From an uncultured Bacteroidales bacterium (lineage in GTDB: Bacteria; Bacteroidota; Bacteroidia; Bacteroidales; Bacteroidaceae), in assembly GCA_902774275.1 (NCBI GenBank), contig CACYHN010000021.1, positions 1-64,000 on the forward strand: a stretch of DNA of 64,000 bases, in the 5' to 3' direction. The notes beneath the pieces are model-generated. The model was not told the origin of the DNA and searched no databases. It saw only the letters and a list, made by a program, of their open reading frames with translations. The translations under genes were made by a program, and so were the position numbers. The stretch's first letter is position 1, and every line of letters begins with the position of its first letter. Shown here one piece after another: positions 8,259 through 17,342 of this stretch.

Positions 8259-9221
8259 ATGAGAAAGTTTATGGTGGCCGCTATGATGCTTGCGGCTGTA
8301 AGCCTGTCAGTCAATGCGGCTAAGAAGGATAAGAAGGAGGCCTCAGAGCCTGTTCTTGGTATCAAATCAGGTGTTATAACTATGGCCAACAACATGGGTC
8401 AGTTCGGTGGCGGTGCCGGCGGTTTCGGCGGTGGCGCAGGAATGGCTATGGGTGGTTTTGGCGGCGGTGCCGGTATGGGCATGGGCGGCGGCCAGCGTCC
8501 TCAGGGCCAGGGCGGCCAGGGTCAGCGTCAGATGAACTTTGATCCCAGCACCATGGTTACCAAGATATATTTTGATGATTACGGTAAGAAGACTGTAACC
8601 GTTACCGAGCGCGGTGAGGCCGGAACTTCACGTTCACTTGCTATCGGTGAGGATAACTATACCATCAACGATGCAGAGAAGACTGCAACCAAGATGCCGT
8701 CATTTGGCGGACGTCGTGGCGGTCAGGGCGGCGGTGGCGGCCGTGGCATGGGTATGGGAATGGGTATGATGGGCGGCATGGGCGCTCAGACCACTCCTAT
8801 GTTCGACTGGGAAAATCTGGATGCCAAGACCATCAAGAAGAACAAGATCAAGGAGCTTGGTGAGGAGGAAGTTGCAGGCGTAATGTGCAAGATGTACTCC
8901 ATCACTCAGAGCAACCAGGGTTATTCAACACAGATGACTCTCTGGATATACAAGAACCTCACTATGAAGAGCGAGACCGTAACTGATTACGGCACAATGG
9001 GCCAGACTGTTGAGAAGCTTGAAGAGACCGATGTTGACCCCGCACTGTTTGAACTCCCCAAGGACTATAAGGTAGAGGAGATGCAGATGGGTAACTTTGG
9101 CGGTGGCATGGGCGGCTTCGGCGGCGGCATGGGCGGCGGTGACTTCGGTGGCGGCATGGGCGGCTTCGGAGGTGGCGGCGGCTTCGGCGGCGGCATGGGA
9201 GGCGGCTTTGGCGGCTTCTGA
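8259..9221 (+). CDS. Secreted glycine-rich protein with a DUF4412-like domain
   Basis: A signal peptide (KFMVAAMMLAAVSLSVNA) is followed by a domain interrupted by three glycine-rich tracts. These are around residues 46-85 (FGGGAGGFGGGAG), 148-172 (GGQGGGGGRGMGMG) and the C-terminus from about 280 (GGFGGGMGGGDFGG). The parts between them (MVTKIYFDDYGKKTVTV; DVDPALFELPKDYKVEEM) look like the DUF4412-type envelope fold, and LFELPKDYK is a good family-like ending. Function is unknown. The Gly/Phe/Met tracts resemble those in three other secreted proteins of this window. A TAACTTTG box at 8190-8197 precedes it. The gene ends against a terminator cassette shared with the convergent DUF4249 gene. 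Confidence 0.75.
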   Translation: MRKFMVAAMMLAAVSLSVNAAKKDKKEASEPVLGIKSGVITMANNMGQFGGGAGGFGGGAGMAMGGFGGGAGMGMGGGQRPQGQGGQGQRQMNFDPSTMVTKIYFDDYGKKTVTVTERGEAGTSRSLAIGEDNYTINDAEKTATKMPSFGGRRGGQGGGGGRGMGMGMGMMGGMGAQTTPMFDWENLDAKTIKKNKIKELGEEEVAGVMCKMYSITQSNQGYSTQMTLWIYKNLTMKSETVTDYGTMGQTVEKLEETDVDPALFELPKDYKVEEMQMGNFGGGMGGFGGGMGGGDFGGGMGGFGGGGGFGGGMGGGFGGF

Positions 9222-9224
9222 TCC

Positions 9225-9349
9225 GAATTGAAAATTGAGAATTGAAAATTGAAAATTAACAAGCACCTGCGTTAATTCCCGCGACATTAAGAAAGGGTTC
9301 GGAGACTTCCGAACCCTTTCTTATAATTTTCAATTTTCAATTTTCAATT
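9225..9349. repeat. Heptad-flanked terminator cassette, copy 2
   Basis: The left array is at 9225-9257 and the inverted array at 9321-9349. The conserved part is AAGCACCTGCGTTAATTCCC then GCGACATTAA. The cassette lies between two convergent genes; the right array encodes the last residues and the stop of the DUF4249 gene. Confidence 0.85.
9291..9320. terminator. Bidirectional intrinsic terminator
   Basis: A perfect 13-bp stem, GAAAGGGTTCGGA with TCCGAACCCTTTC, has a four-base loop and lies between convergent stop codons. Confidence 0.85.
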
Positions 9350-10166
9350 CGTACTTTGTTACTCCGTACCCGAACCAATACCCTAGCGCCCCGTTAAGAT
9401 TACCCACCACATTATCGGAGTAGGGAATGAGGGCCAATGAACCAAAGGCGGCATTCTCATTGAATTTACGCCAGAATTCATATGCGGATGCGTCAATGGC
9501 CGCTAACTTGAATGAAACGCTGTCATTATACCTGTAGTACAGTTGCTGCATCTGGAACGGGTTGCTGTTGCCACGATTGACAAATTTCATTTCATCTTCA
9601 TTAATAAGGTCTCTGTCATAAAGACCCAGGAATGATTCAGTATAGCTTGAGTCCTGGCCAACTACCTTAGTGAAAAAACGGTAATAGCGGTTCTCACCGG
9701 ATTTGATATGTGCCTTAATGACGTATAGCGTATCATCATCTTCAGAAACTTTTACCGATATGGAATCAATGGAACCTGGAGATAATATTGAGGTGGTTCC
9801 AGATGCTGTCATGCCTTTCCATGATACATCCAGCTTATACTCTCCTCCTACCACTCCTTTAAGTTCATTGGTGGTGTAGTAGAGTCCGAGCAGATAATCC
9901 TTAGTGAAGGAAGGGAATAGTCTGTATGTGTGGTCATTATATGTAACTGTCACTTGAGCGGTCAAGGCAAGATGTCCGATAAGGTCAGCGGCGTTTTGGG
10001 ATTTCTCCGTAGCGGCCACGGTTGACGTGACAAAGACCACAGGAGCCTCGCCGTTCTCTATCCAACCCTCTACGACAAGTTGGTCAGGATGTTCCTTTAG
10101 CCGGTCTGTCATGCAGGAACATATCAGAATAAGAACGGTTAATATGGCAATAATTCTTTTCATCAT
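9330..10166 (-). CDS. DUF4249 lipoprotein, partner of the TonB-dependent receptor
   Basis: This 278-residue lipoprotein has a lipobox-like ILICSCMTD. The N-terminal region then follows the DUF4249 pattern: LVVEGWIENGEAPVVFVT, then VTVTYNDHTYRL and GGEYKLDVSWKG. DUF4249 lipoproteins are typically encoded just after a TonB-dependent receptor and are taken to be its surface or periplasmic accessory. Here the receptor ends 2 bp upstream. The last six residues (ELKIEN) and the TGA stop come from the heptad repeat, so the native C-terminus was probably replaced or extended when the array arrived. Confidence 0.85.
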   Translation of the reverse strand: MMKRIIAILTVLILICSCMTDRLKEHPDQLVVEGWIENGEAPVVFVTSTVAATEKSQNAADLIGHLALTAQVTVTYNDHTYRLFPSFTKDYLLGLYYTTNELKGVVGGEYKLDVSWKGMTASGTTSILSPGSIDSISVKVSEDDDTLYVIKAHIKSGENRYYRFFTKVVGQDSSYTESFLGLYDRDLINEDEMKFVNRGNSNPFQMQQLYYRYNDSVSFKLAAIDASAYEFWRKFNENAAFGSLALIPYSDNVVGNLNGALGYWFGYGVTKYELKIEN

Positions 10167-10168
10167 AT

Positions 10169-12214
10169 TCAGAAATGGCAGTTATAACTGATGGATGGCA
10201 TGACAGGAATGATAAAACATGCCATGTGGTACTTGAATGACATCTCATCCTCATCAACCTTGATATAACCCATGGTCTCATTGCTGTGGGCAGTGGCGTT
10301 ATATAATGAGAGATTCACTGAATGACGGTATCTGCCATGTGACTTGAGGTGGTATGTGGCAGAGAGGTCAAGTCTGATATACGGATTGAGCTGGCCTGAA
10401 TTGAACTCGTCATATTGAATGATGACTCTGTTGGATATGAAGTACAGGTTACGGGGTGGAGTATAAGGATTGCCCGATGCCGCCACAAATGATCCACCGA
10501 ACTCATACCTGCCTGTAGCATAGTTTATTACAGCGTTGAACTCATGCTGCCGCTCATGGGATGACGGGAACAGCTTGGGGTAACTTATGCCGTCACCTTC
10601 ACGCAGTGAACGTCCGTAGGAGTAGCTTATCCAGCCTGTCAGTTTGCCGGCCTGGCGGGCGAGCATCACGCTTGCCCCGTAGTTATAACCGGAAGAGATA
10701 TGTATGTTATTTTCAAGACGGTACGGACGTGTGAGCAGGTCAACCAGAAAACCGGTGTATTCAACCTGGTTATGTAGTCTGTGCGCATAGGCCTGTACCG
10801 TAAGTGAGTATTTCTCATCAAGGAATGAGTTCTCATAGGTGAGGGTTGTGAACAATGATTCCTGAGGCTTGAAGTAACGGCCGGCGGCAACCCAGAACTC
10901 AATGGGAAGGCCACAGTCTGTCATTCCTGTCTGAGCCAGATACTGATGCCTGATGCCGGCATCAAGTGTTATGACACCATACCTGAAAAGATTGTACTGC
11001 AGATTGATGGCAGGATCAAGATTCAGATACCGGTATCCGGCGGCTTCACTGTAGGCCGATGTGAGCAGGCTGGGGGTGAAACTGAAAGAGTGGCCCAATG
11101 AAAAGCGTTTATCCAAATAAAGCTCAGCTTCAAATGCCTGCTGACTGTCCTGAACTGCGGTGCCAGCTTTATTGGTTGATACAGAGGGGGCCTGAGGCTG
11201 TATGTCATAATATGAAAGGGCTGCATTAAGTCTTATGTCATGAGCCAGCCTGTTGTCTGATTTAATGCCATAATGGATGGTATGGGCGGGCATCAATCCC
11301 TTGGCGGTTTCCTGATAGATATGTCCGTCAAGCATGAATCCGGACATGAAAACCGATGTTGACGTTGACCATTTGCCTTTCTGATGCCTCCATCGGGCGG
11401 CTGCGGATGCATTTCCCCAGTCTGCACCCAGATCCATCTTGTAATCTGCATAGTTGCACTCACCACGGTCATGGCTGTAGAACATGTTGATATCAAATGT
11501 GTTATAACTGTCAGGCTTGTAAAGGAACGTCATGTTGGCATCAGTGAATCCGTAACGTAGAGGGTTACCGTTGAATTGCAGCAGGTTACCATAAAAGGTG
11601 TTGATGAAAGTTCTCCTGGCGGAGAGTGACAGTGCCGTATTCCCAGTCAATGGCGTGACTATATTGAACTGGGCCGATATGAGTCCTAAAGTGGCTGTTC
11701 CGGACAGTGTGTGAGGGATTGTATCAACAGGTTCCAGACTCAGTTGTCCGCCTAAGAAAGAGCTTTTTGTAACGTTGCGGAACGTGACGTCGGGAAAATG
11801 ATCCTGGTTGAAGGTGGAGAATAACCCTGAAAAATGTGACGAGCCATACACCGGAACTCCTGATAACAGGAACTGGTTGTGATAGTTCTCACATCCCTGC
11901 ACATGCAGACCGCCATTGCTCTCTGAATTGGTACTGATGCCTGGCAATGACTGTAGGTATCTCAAGGGGTCTGTATAACCAAACAGCTTGGGGTAATTGT
12001 CCATGATACGGGCATCAATCCTGAGTCCGCTTGTAATGCTTCCGGATATTGCGGAGTAATTACGGTGGGCGGAGAGAGTTACCTCATTGAGCATGATCTC
12101 TATGGTATCACTCTGGGCGAGGGCATTGCATGTAAAGGACAATGCCAATACGATGAGCATTGACACAGTCCTTCTTAACTTTGATTCTATATATGTATTA
12201 TATTTGATTATCAA
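10169..12214 (-). CDS. TonB-dependent receptor with plug domain
   Basis: This is a 681-residue outer-membrane receptor. A basic N-region and hydrophobic stretch (KLRRTVSMLIVLALSFTCNA) form the signal peptide. A short plug follows (LRYLQSLPGISTNSESNG, then GCENYHNQFLLSGVPVYG), then a beta-barrel rich in alternating aromatic strands, ending in a terminal Phe (SYNCHF). It has no N-terminal carboxypeptidase-like domain and is shorter than SusC proteins. The start at 12214 overlaps the stop of the M3 peptidase gene by four bases, which supports it; Met-19 is an alternative. The operon order is peptidase, receptor, DUF4249 lipoprotein. Substrate is unknown; the peptidase partner makes peptides a reasonable guess. 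Confidence 0.87.
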   Translation of the reverse strand: MIIKYNTYIESKLRRTVSMLIVLALSFTCNALAQSDTIEIMLNEVTLSAHRNYSAISGSITSGLRIDARIMDNYPKLFGYTDPLRYLQSLPGISTNSESNGGLHVQGCENYHNQFLLSGVPVYGSSHFSGLFSTFNQDHFPDVTFRNVTKSSFLGGQLSLEPVDTIPHTLSGTATLGLISAQFNIVTPLTGNTALSLSARRTFINTFYGNLLQFNGNPLRYGFTDANMTFLYKPDSYNTFDINMFYSHDRGECNYADYKMDLGADWGNASAAARWRHQKGKWSTSTSVFMSGFMLDGHIYQETAKGLMPAHTIHYGIKSDNRLAHDIRLNAALSYYDIQPQAPSVSTNKAGTAVQDSQQAFEAELYLDKRFSLGHSFSFTPSLLTSAYSEAAGYRYLNLDPAINLQYNLFRYGVITLDAGIRHQYLAQTGMTDCGLPIEFWVAAGRYFKPQESLFTTLTYENSFLDEKYSLTVQAYAHRLHNQVEYTGFLVDLLTRPYRLENNIHISSGYNYGASVMLARQAGKLTGWISYSYGRSLREGDGISYPKLFPSSHERQHEFNAVINYATGRYEFGGSFVAASGNPYTPPRNLYFISNRVIIQYDEFNSGQLNPYIRLDLSATYHLKSHGRYRHSVNLSLYNATAHSNETMGYIKVDEDEMSFKYHMACFIIPVMPSISYNCHF

Positions 12215-14304
12215 TGTATTATCTCAAGTTGACGGAGTAAAGCTTCAGGCTCGGGATCATGGCCTCGGAAATCACGATACAACTGGGCGGCATCAACGCT
12301 GCCGCCTGATTCCAGGAGATGGCGGAACTTGCCGGCTGTCTCTTTATCAAAGATGCCTTTCTCCTCAAACAGGCTGAAACCATCGGCGGCAAGGACTTCG
12401 GCCCATTTGTATGAGTAGTAGCCGGCTGCGTAACCTCCGCTGAAAAGGTGTGAGATGGAGGTTGATATGATGCACTCGGGTACGGAAGGCAGGACATCAG
12501 TAGGCTTGAGGACGGTTTTCTCAAAATCAAGCACAGACTGTTGAGGCAGAGCTGTAAGGGTGTGCCATGACATATCCAGGATACCGAACTGTATCTGGCG
12601 CATGTGATAATAGGCTGACATATAGTTCTTAGAGGCCTTTATCTTGGCTATGAGAGAATCAGGCAGGGGCTGACCGGTCTGATAGTGCTTGGCAAAGGTG
12701 GTGAGATACTCTTTCTCATACGCCCAGTTCTCCATAATCTGTGAGGGCAGCTCCACAAAGTCATGGTCAACATTGGTGCAGGTGAGCGAGGGGTATCGGC
12801 CCTTGGCCAGAATGCCGTGAAGCGAGTGCCCGAACTCATGGAGCATGGTGGTGAACTCATCATGTGTTATGAGTGAGGGGGTATCGGCCGTAGGTTTGGT
12901 GAAGTTGGTCACCAGGCTTATGAAGGGACGTTCCTCAATGCCGTTCTCAACCTTGAGGCCGCGGAACTGGGTCATCCAGGCGCCGTTGCGCTTGCTGGCA
13001 CGCGGGAAGAAATCAGCATAGAACAGTGCCAGGAAAGACCCATCGGTATCACGGACCTCATATGCCTTAACATCAGGATGATATACGGGGACATCGGCAG
13101 GCTTGAAGGTTATGCCGTACAGACGGTTGGCTAGACTGAAGATGGCATCTATGCAGTCCTCAAGGCGGAAATATGGCTTAAGTTCCTCATCTGTAAGATT
13201 ATATTGGCTTATGCGCTGTTTCTCGTTGTAGTAGCTGAAATCCCATGGCATAAGTTCATCAGCCTCAAATCCTATTGTCTTGGCGTACTTGTTAAGTTGG
13301 GCAAGATCATCCTTGGCTACCGGCAGGGCGGGATCCTTAAGGCGGTCAATGAAATTCCAGACAGCACTGCCGCTGCCAACCATACGCATCTCTGTCTGAT
13401 AATCGGCAAAATCCTTATAACCCAGCAGGGCGGCCTCCTTATAGCGCAGGTCAACGATCTTACGTATTATCTCTGTGTTGTCAAACTCATCCTGGAAGGC
13501 ACGGCGGTTATAGGCCCGATACATCTTCTCACGCAGGTCACGGCGGTCACTGAACTTGATGAATCCGCTGTAACTGGGATAGGAGAGGTCAAACAGCCAG
13601 CCTTCAGTATCCTTCTCCTTGGCAGCCTGCGCAGCCATGTCACGTATGTATCCGGGCAGGCCGGCCAAATCAGATTCTTCAGTAAGGACCATAGTGAAGG
13701 CATTGGTTGATGCCAGGAGATTACGGCCATATTGCAGCGTAAGCAATGAGAGCTGTTCCTCATATTCACTGTAAGTTTTCTTGTCATCAGGGCTCAGGTT
13801 GGCTCCATTGCGCTCAAATCCCTTGTACTGTTTCTTGAGCAGCATCTGCTGGTCTGGGTCAAGATCCAGTGAATCACGCTGCTCATATACGGCTTTGACA
13901 CGCTGGAACAGTTTTTCATTGAGGCTCACATACATATCATATTCCGTAAGCATGGGAGATACTTTCTCTGCTATGTCTTGAAGCTCATCATCTGAATCGG
14001 CCTCAAGTATGTTGTAGAATATATCGGCTATGCGGCTCAGTGTGCCTCCGGCATATTCAAGCGCCTCAATAGTGTTGCTGAACGTGGGGGCATCGGGATT
14101 AGCTACGATGGCATCAATCTCCTGTTTGCCTTCTTTAATGGCTTGTTCAAAGGCCGGCAGATAGTGACTGTTCTCAATCTTGTCAAACTGAGGCGCACCG
14201 AAAGGGAGTGTGGATTCTGTAAGTAAAGGGTTGTTTTGCATATTACATGCTGTTAGTGTTGCCAAAATGACTGTTGTATAAATATGTTTTCTTATTTTAC
14301 CCAT
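12211..14304 (-). CDS. M3 family metallopeptidase (peptidyl-dipeptidase Dcp-like), lipoprotein
   Basis: This zinc peptidase of the thimet/Dcp family has 697 residues. The N-terminus has a lipobox, LATLTAC, so it is predicted to be anchored in the envelope. The family start LPFGAPQFDKIENSHYLPAF is present. The zinc motif HEFGH occurs in TTMLHEFGHSLHG, with the downstream Glu region ELPSQIMENWAYE supplying the third ligand. A C-terminal segment (SHLFSGGYAAGYYSYKWAEV) carries the substrate-binding Tyr and Gly residues typical of the family. First gene of a three-gene operon with a TonB-dependent receptor, suggesting linked peptide degradation and uptake (inference). Confidence 0.92.
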   Translation of the reverse strand: MGKIRKHIYTTVILATLTACNMQNNPLLTESTLPFGAPQFDKIENSHYLPAFEQAIKEGKQEIDAIVANPDAPTFSNTIEALEYAGGTLSRIADIFYNILEADSDDELQDIAEKVSPMLTEYDMYVSLNEKLFQRVKAVYEQRDSLDLDPDQQMLLKKQYKGFERNGANLSPDDKKTYSEYEEQLSLLTLQYGRNLLASTNAFTMVLTEESDLAGLPGYIRDMAAQAAKEKDTEGWLFDLSYPSYSGFIKFSDRRDLREKMYRAYNRRAFQDEFDNTEIIRKIVDLRYKEAALLGYKDFADYQTEMRMVGSGSAVWNFIDRLKDPALPVAKDDLAQLNKYAKTIGFEADELMPWDFSYYNEKQRISQYNLTDEELKPYFRLEDCIDAIFSLANRLYGITFKPADVPVYHPDVKAYEVRDTDGSFLALFYADFFPRASKRNGAWMTQFRGLKVENGIEERPFISLVTNFTKPTADTPSLITHDEFTTMLHEFGHSLHGILAKGRYPSLTCTNVDHDFVELPSQIMENWAYEKEYLTTFAKHYQTGQPLPDSLIAKIKASKNYMSAYYHMRQIQFGILDMSWHTLTALPQQSVLDFEKTVLKPTDVLPSVPECIISTSISHLFSGGYAAGYYSYKWAEVLAADGFSLFEEKGIFDKETAGKFRHLLESGGSVDAAQLYRDFRGHDPEPEALLRQLEIIH

Positions 14305-14380
14305 TAAGTAAAAGATATTGCAGAATAGTGAATGCGAAATTACAAAATAATACTACCTTTACGGAAATAAACCAATAATT

Positions 14381-15649
14381 ATGTTTAAGAGATCCTTTTT
14401 AATAATTGTTTCAGCCGTCATGCCGGCTGTTATGTTTGCGCAGGTATCAGGATATCGCGCCACGTACTTCGTGGATGGAAATGAGGAGAAAGACCAGTAC
14501 CGTTCACATGTCTCACTTGAATCTTATGAATCCGGCAGTAGTGCCGTGTATGCCACGAATGGCGTTCATCTTGTGCTTACCCGTATGCGTCTTAACAAGA
14601 CATCGGGTACTGTAAATGATGCTGACCGCAGGGAAACCGGAAAGAATTCTGTTGTGCTTGCCGATGGAGGCAGTAACGTCATTATGGAGTTTTGTGAGGT
14701 TAACTCACATGCTCAGGCGGCCGATGGCGTGAGTGCAAGCGGCGAGGGCACTAAAGTGACCCTCCAGGAAGGTAGCATAAGCACCTCAAGAGTGGGGGCG
14801 GCTGCCGTAAATGCCACTAACAAAAGTAAGGTTATAGTCCAAAAGACAACTGTAAATACCTATTCAAACCAGAGTCCAGCCTTTTACGCCTGTAAGGATG
14901 GCACAATGGAGATTACTGAAGCCAAGGGTGATAACACAGGTCAGGCTGCATCTTCATTTTATGTATCTACAGGTTCAATAAAAGCTGAAAAATGTGAGTT
15001 GTCATCAGCTAAATGGACTATAGGAAGTCTTGATGAGGGCCTGTTGGAACTTACAGGCAATAAACTTAAGGCGGGAGGCGTATGCGGATTCCTGGTTTAT
15101 GGAGCTGACGGTAAGCAGAGGGAATGGCGTTCCACCGGCACGCTTGTTCTTGATAAAAATGAGATAACGGTAACAGAAGGCCCGTTGATTTTCGTAACCA
15201 ATGCAGGTGGTACTATCTTTCTGTCACGCAATAAGATAATCTGCAAGAATGATGAGATAATCTCCATAAAGGCCGATGAATGGGGCCCCAAGGGTTACAA
15301 TCAGGGGGATGCTACCATAGACCTTGAGAAACAGACCCTTAATGGTGATATATATGTGGACAGCATAAGCAGCCTGACGCTGACTCTTAAAAATAGCGCC
15401 AAGTTGAACGGCAGTATTACTGGTGGTGCTACCGATAGACGTGCTGTGAAAGTATTCATGAAAAAGGGTGCCAAATGGAACCTGAAAGGAGAATGCTACA
15501 TCTCTTCCATTTCATTTGAGCAGCCTTTGGAGAAGGGATTGAAGCAGCTTAAGGGTAAGCATGTTATCTACTATGACCCTGCTGCGAATGCTGACCTGGG
15601 AGGCAAGGAATACAAAACCGGTGGCGGTGTGCTCCGTCCCATGAAATAA
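14381..15649 (+). CDS. Secreted parallel beta-helix-like protein
   Basis: The 422-residue protein begins with a signal peptide (FKRSFLIIVSAVMPAVMFAQ). The rest is a series of short hydrophobic/Asn-Gly turns (KVTLQEGSISTSRVGAAAV; KVIVQKTTVNTYSNQSPAFY; SIKAEKCELSSAKWTIGS), as in right-handed beta-helix or pectate-lyase-like folds. I see no obvious catalytic signature, so it may be a binding or surface protein and not a lyase. It starts a tight cluster with a PepSY-like protein (8 bp gap) and a clostripain-type peptidase. A TACCTTTA -7-like box lies at 14354-14361. Confidence 0.7.
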   Translation: MFKRSFLIIVSAVMPAVMFAQVSGYRATYFVDGNEEKDQYRSHVSLESYESGSSAVYATNGVHLVLTRMRLNKTSGTVNDADRRETGKNSVVLADGGSNVIMEFCEVNSHAQAADGVSASGEGTKVTLQEGSISTSRVGAAAVNATNKSKVIVQKTTVNTYSNQSPAFYACKDGTMEITEAKGDNTGQAASSFYVSTGSIKAEKCELSSAKWTIGSLDEGLLELTGNKLKAGGVCGFLVYGADGKQREWRSTGTLVLDKNEITVTEGPLIFVTNAGGTIFLSRNKIICKNDEIISIKADEWGPKGYNQGDATIDLEKQTLNGDIYVDSISSLTLTLKNSAKLNGSITGGATDRRAVKVFMKKGAKWNLKGECYISSISFEQPLEKGLKQLKGKHVIYYDPAANADLGGKEYKTGGGVLRPMK

Positions 15650-15657
15650 AAATTGAT

Positions 15658-16101
15658 ATGAGAAGGTTATTATATACTCTGTTGGCTTTTGTGCTGTGTC
15701 TGCCTGTAATGGCTGAGGACATAGAGATTAAACCTGAGCAATTGCCTCAGAAGGCCCGTAATATAATAACCAAGGCATTTCCTGACGCCAAAATCAAAAA
15801 AGCCAATATTGAGCGCAGGGCCAGTCTGATTCAATATGAGGTGAAGCTTGGAGGCGGTGTCAAACTGCAGTTCCGCAAGGACGGAAGCCTGACGGAGTGT
15901 GAATGCACCAAAGGTCCTGTGCCGGATATTCTTATACCCTCCAAGATCAGGTCTTTCATTAAAAAAGAGTTTCCAGACAGTGACATCATCAGGATAGAAC
16001 ATGACAGCAAGTTGTATGAGATAAACCTTGATGATGGCACGGAACTGAGTTTCAACAGTTCATACAGACTGATTGATTTAGACCGCATTGAACAGAAATG
16101 A
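15658..16101 (+). CDS. Periplasmic PepSY-like (DUF2874) protein
   Basis: The protein has 147 residues with a signal peptide (RRLLYTLLAFVLCLPVMA). Two copies of a PepSY-like unit follow. The first is LPQKARNIITKAFPDAKIKK with a strand ending in VKLQFRKDGSL. The second is IPSKIRSFIKKEFPDSDIIR with DGTELSFNSSY. This duplicated architecture is that of the DUF2874 / beta-lactamase-inhibitor-like proteins common in Bacteroidales. PepSY domains are thought to inhibit peptidases, which is notable because the next gene, overlapping by four bases, encodes a cysteine peptidase. That functional pairing is inference. Confidence 0.8.
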   Translation: MRRLLYTLLAFVLCLPVMAEDIEIKPEQLPQKARNIITKAFPDAKIKKANIERRASLIQYEVKLGGGVKLQFRKDGSLTECECTKGPVPDILIPSKIRSFIKKEFPDSDIIRIEHDSKLYEINLDDGTELSFNSSYRLIDLDRIEQK

Positions 16102-17300
16102 CACGAATCATATCAATAATGAGAAGGCTTTTAAGCAGTGCTCTGGTAATTGCAGCACTCGCGTTTACGGTTTCATGTGAGAGGAATGATGTGGTAGATT
16201 ACAGGACTACAAGGACGGTCCTGGTCTATATGGCAGCAGATAACAATCTTACGGATAACGCTAATCCCAATGTCTTGGCCATGAAAAATGCCATGAACAC
16301 GGATATGGAATATGCCAATTTGCTGGTGTTTGTTGACAAGTTTGATGCAAAACCGGTATTGTTGCATCTCCATGACTTTATGATTGACACATTAAAAGTT
16401 TATGATGAACTTAACAGTGCGGATGGCGGGGTTCTCAGGAGCGTAATAAAAACCGTTCTGGATAACTGGAAGGCAGAGACTTACGGTCTGATACTCTGGT
16501 CACACGGCATGGGATGGATACCAGGGTCTTATTCAATGGAAACCAAAAGCCGGGCACCTATGCGTGAAGAGTACCTTACAAAATATTTTGCTAAGAACAA
16601 TCATCCTGATGGCAGTCCGCAGGATGAGCATATGGAGATTGATGAGCTTGCCGATGCCATCCCGGACGGAGTGTTTGATTACATAGCATTCGATGCCTGT
16701 TATATGGGGGCGGTTGAGGTGGCTTATGCACTAAGGAAAAAGGCTGATTACATAATATCATCCAGTTGTGAGATAATGAGTTATGGTTTTCCTTATAAGA
16801 CCGTCATACGTGATTTCCTGAGCGGGAACATTACTAAGGTGTGCCGTGACTATCATGCCAATTATGACGCAAAATACGGATTCCAGCGGACCGCAAGCAT
16901 ATCTCTGGTAAAAACCGATGCCCTGGATAGTCTGGCAAGGTGTTTCAAGAAGATTGTGGCAGCGCATAAGGAAGAGATTCCGCAGATTAATCCGACTGAT
17001 CTTGAGATACAATGCTTTGACAGGTTGGAAAAGCATGTCATGTTTGATCTGGAGGATTTCATTGATAAACTTGGTACAGACTATGATGACCTTACCGAGT
17101 TCCGACTCCAGCTTGAGAAATGCGTTATATACAAGAATTCCACTCCATATATTTGTTCTGATTATGAAGATGAAAGATATGGGATAAAGATGAATACTTT
17201 TTGCGGATTAAGTGTCTATATTCCATTGCAGTCTTTTGATGAAGGGGGACTGAATGCTGAATACCGCAAGACAGAGTGGAGCAGGGATACAGGATACTGA
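16098..17300 (+). CDS. Clostripain-related (C11) cysteine peptidase, lipoprotein
   Basis: The protein has 400 residues. A lipobox, FTVSC, ends the signal peptide, so it should be an envelope lipoprotein. The C11 catalytic pair is visible: His in LILWSHGMGW and Cys in IAFDACYMGAVEVAY. The N-terminal TVLVYMAADNNL is the usual first strand of the caspase-like fold in this family. The ATG at 16098 overlaps the previous stop as ATGA; Met-8 at 16119 is an alternative. C11 peptidases cut after Arg or Lys and often activate by self-cleavage. It follows a PepSY-like gene that might encode its inhibitor. Confidence 0.87.
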   Translation: MTRIISIMRRLLSSALVIAALAFTVSCERNDVVDYRTTRTVLVYMAADNNLTDNANPNVLAMKNAMNTDMEYANLLVFVDKFDAKPVLLHLHDFMIDTLKVYDELNSADGGVLRSVIKTVLDNWKAETYGLILWSHGMGWIPGSYSMETKSRAPMREEYLTKYFAKNNHPDGSPQDEHMEIDELADAIPDGVFDYIAFDACYMGAVEVAYALRKKADYIISSSCEIMSYGFPYKTVIRDFLSGNITKVCRDYHANYDAKYGFQRTASISLVKTDALDSLARCFKKIVAAHKEEIPQINPTDLEIQCFDRLEKHVMFDLEDFIDKLGTDYDDLTEFRLQLEKCVIYKNSTPYICSDYEDERYGIKMNTFCGLSVYIPLQSFDEGGLNAEYRKTEWSRDTGY

Positions 17301-17342
17301 TTATAATTGATATACTGACCAAAAAAATATTTGTCCTTACTT

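Noticed and set aside
9065..9262. Proline-rich open frame antisense to Gly-rich coding sequence (also 29892-30128)
   Set aside because: GGC/GGT codons read backwards give Pro/Ala codons; these are shadows of the glycine tracts.
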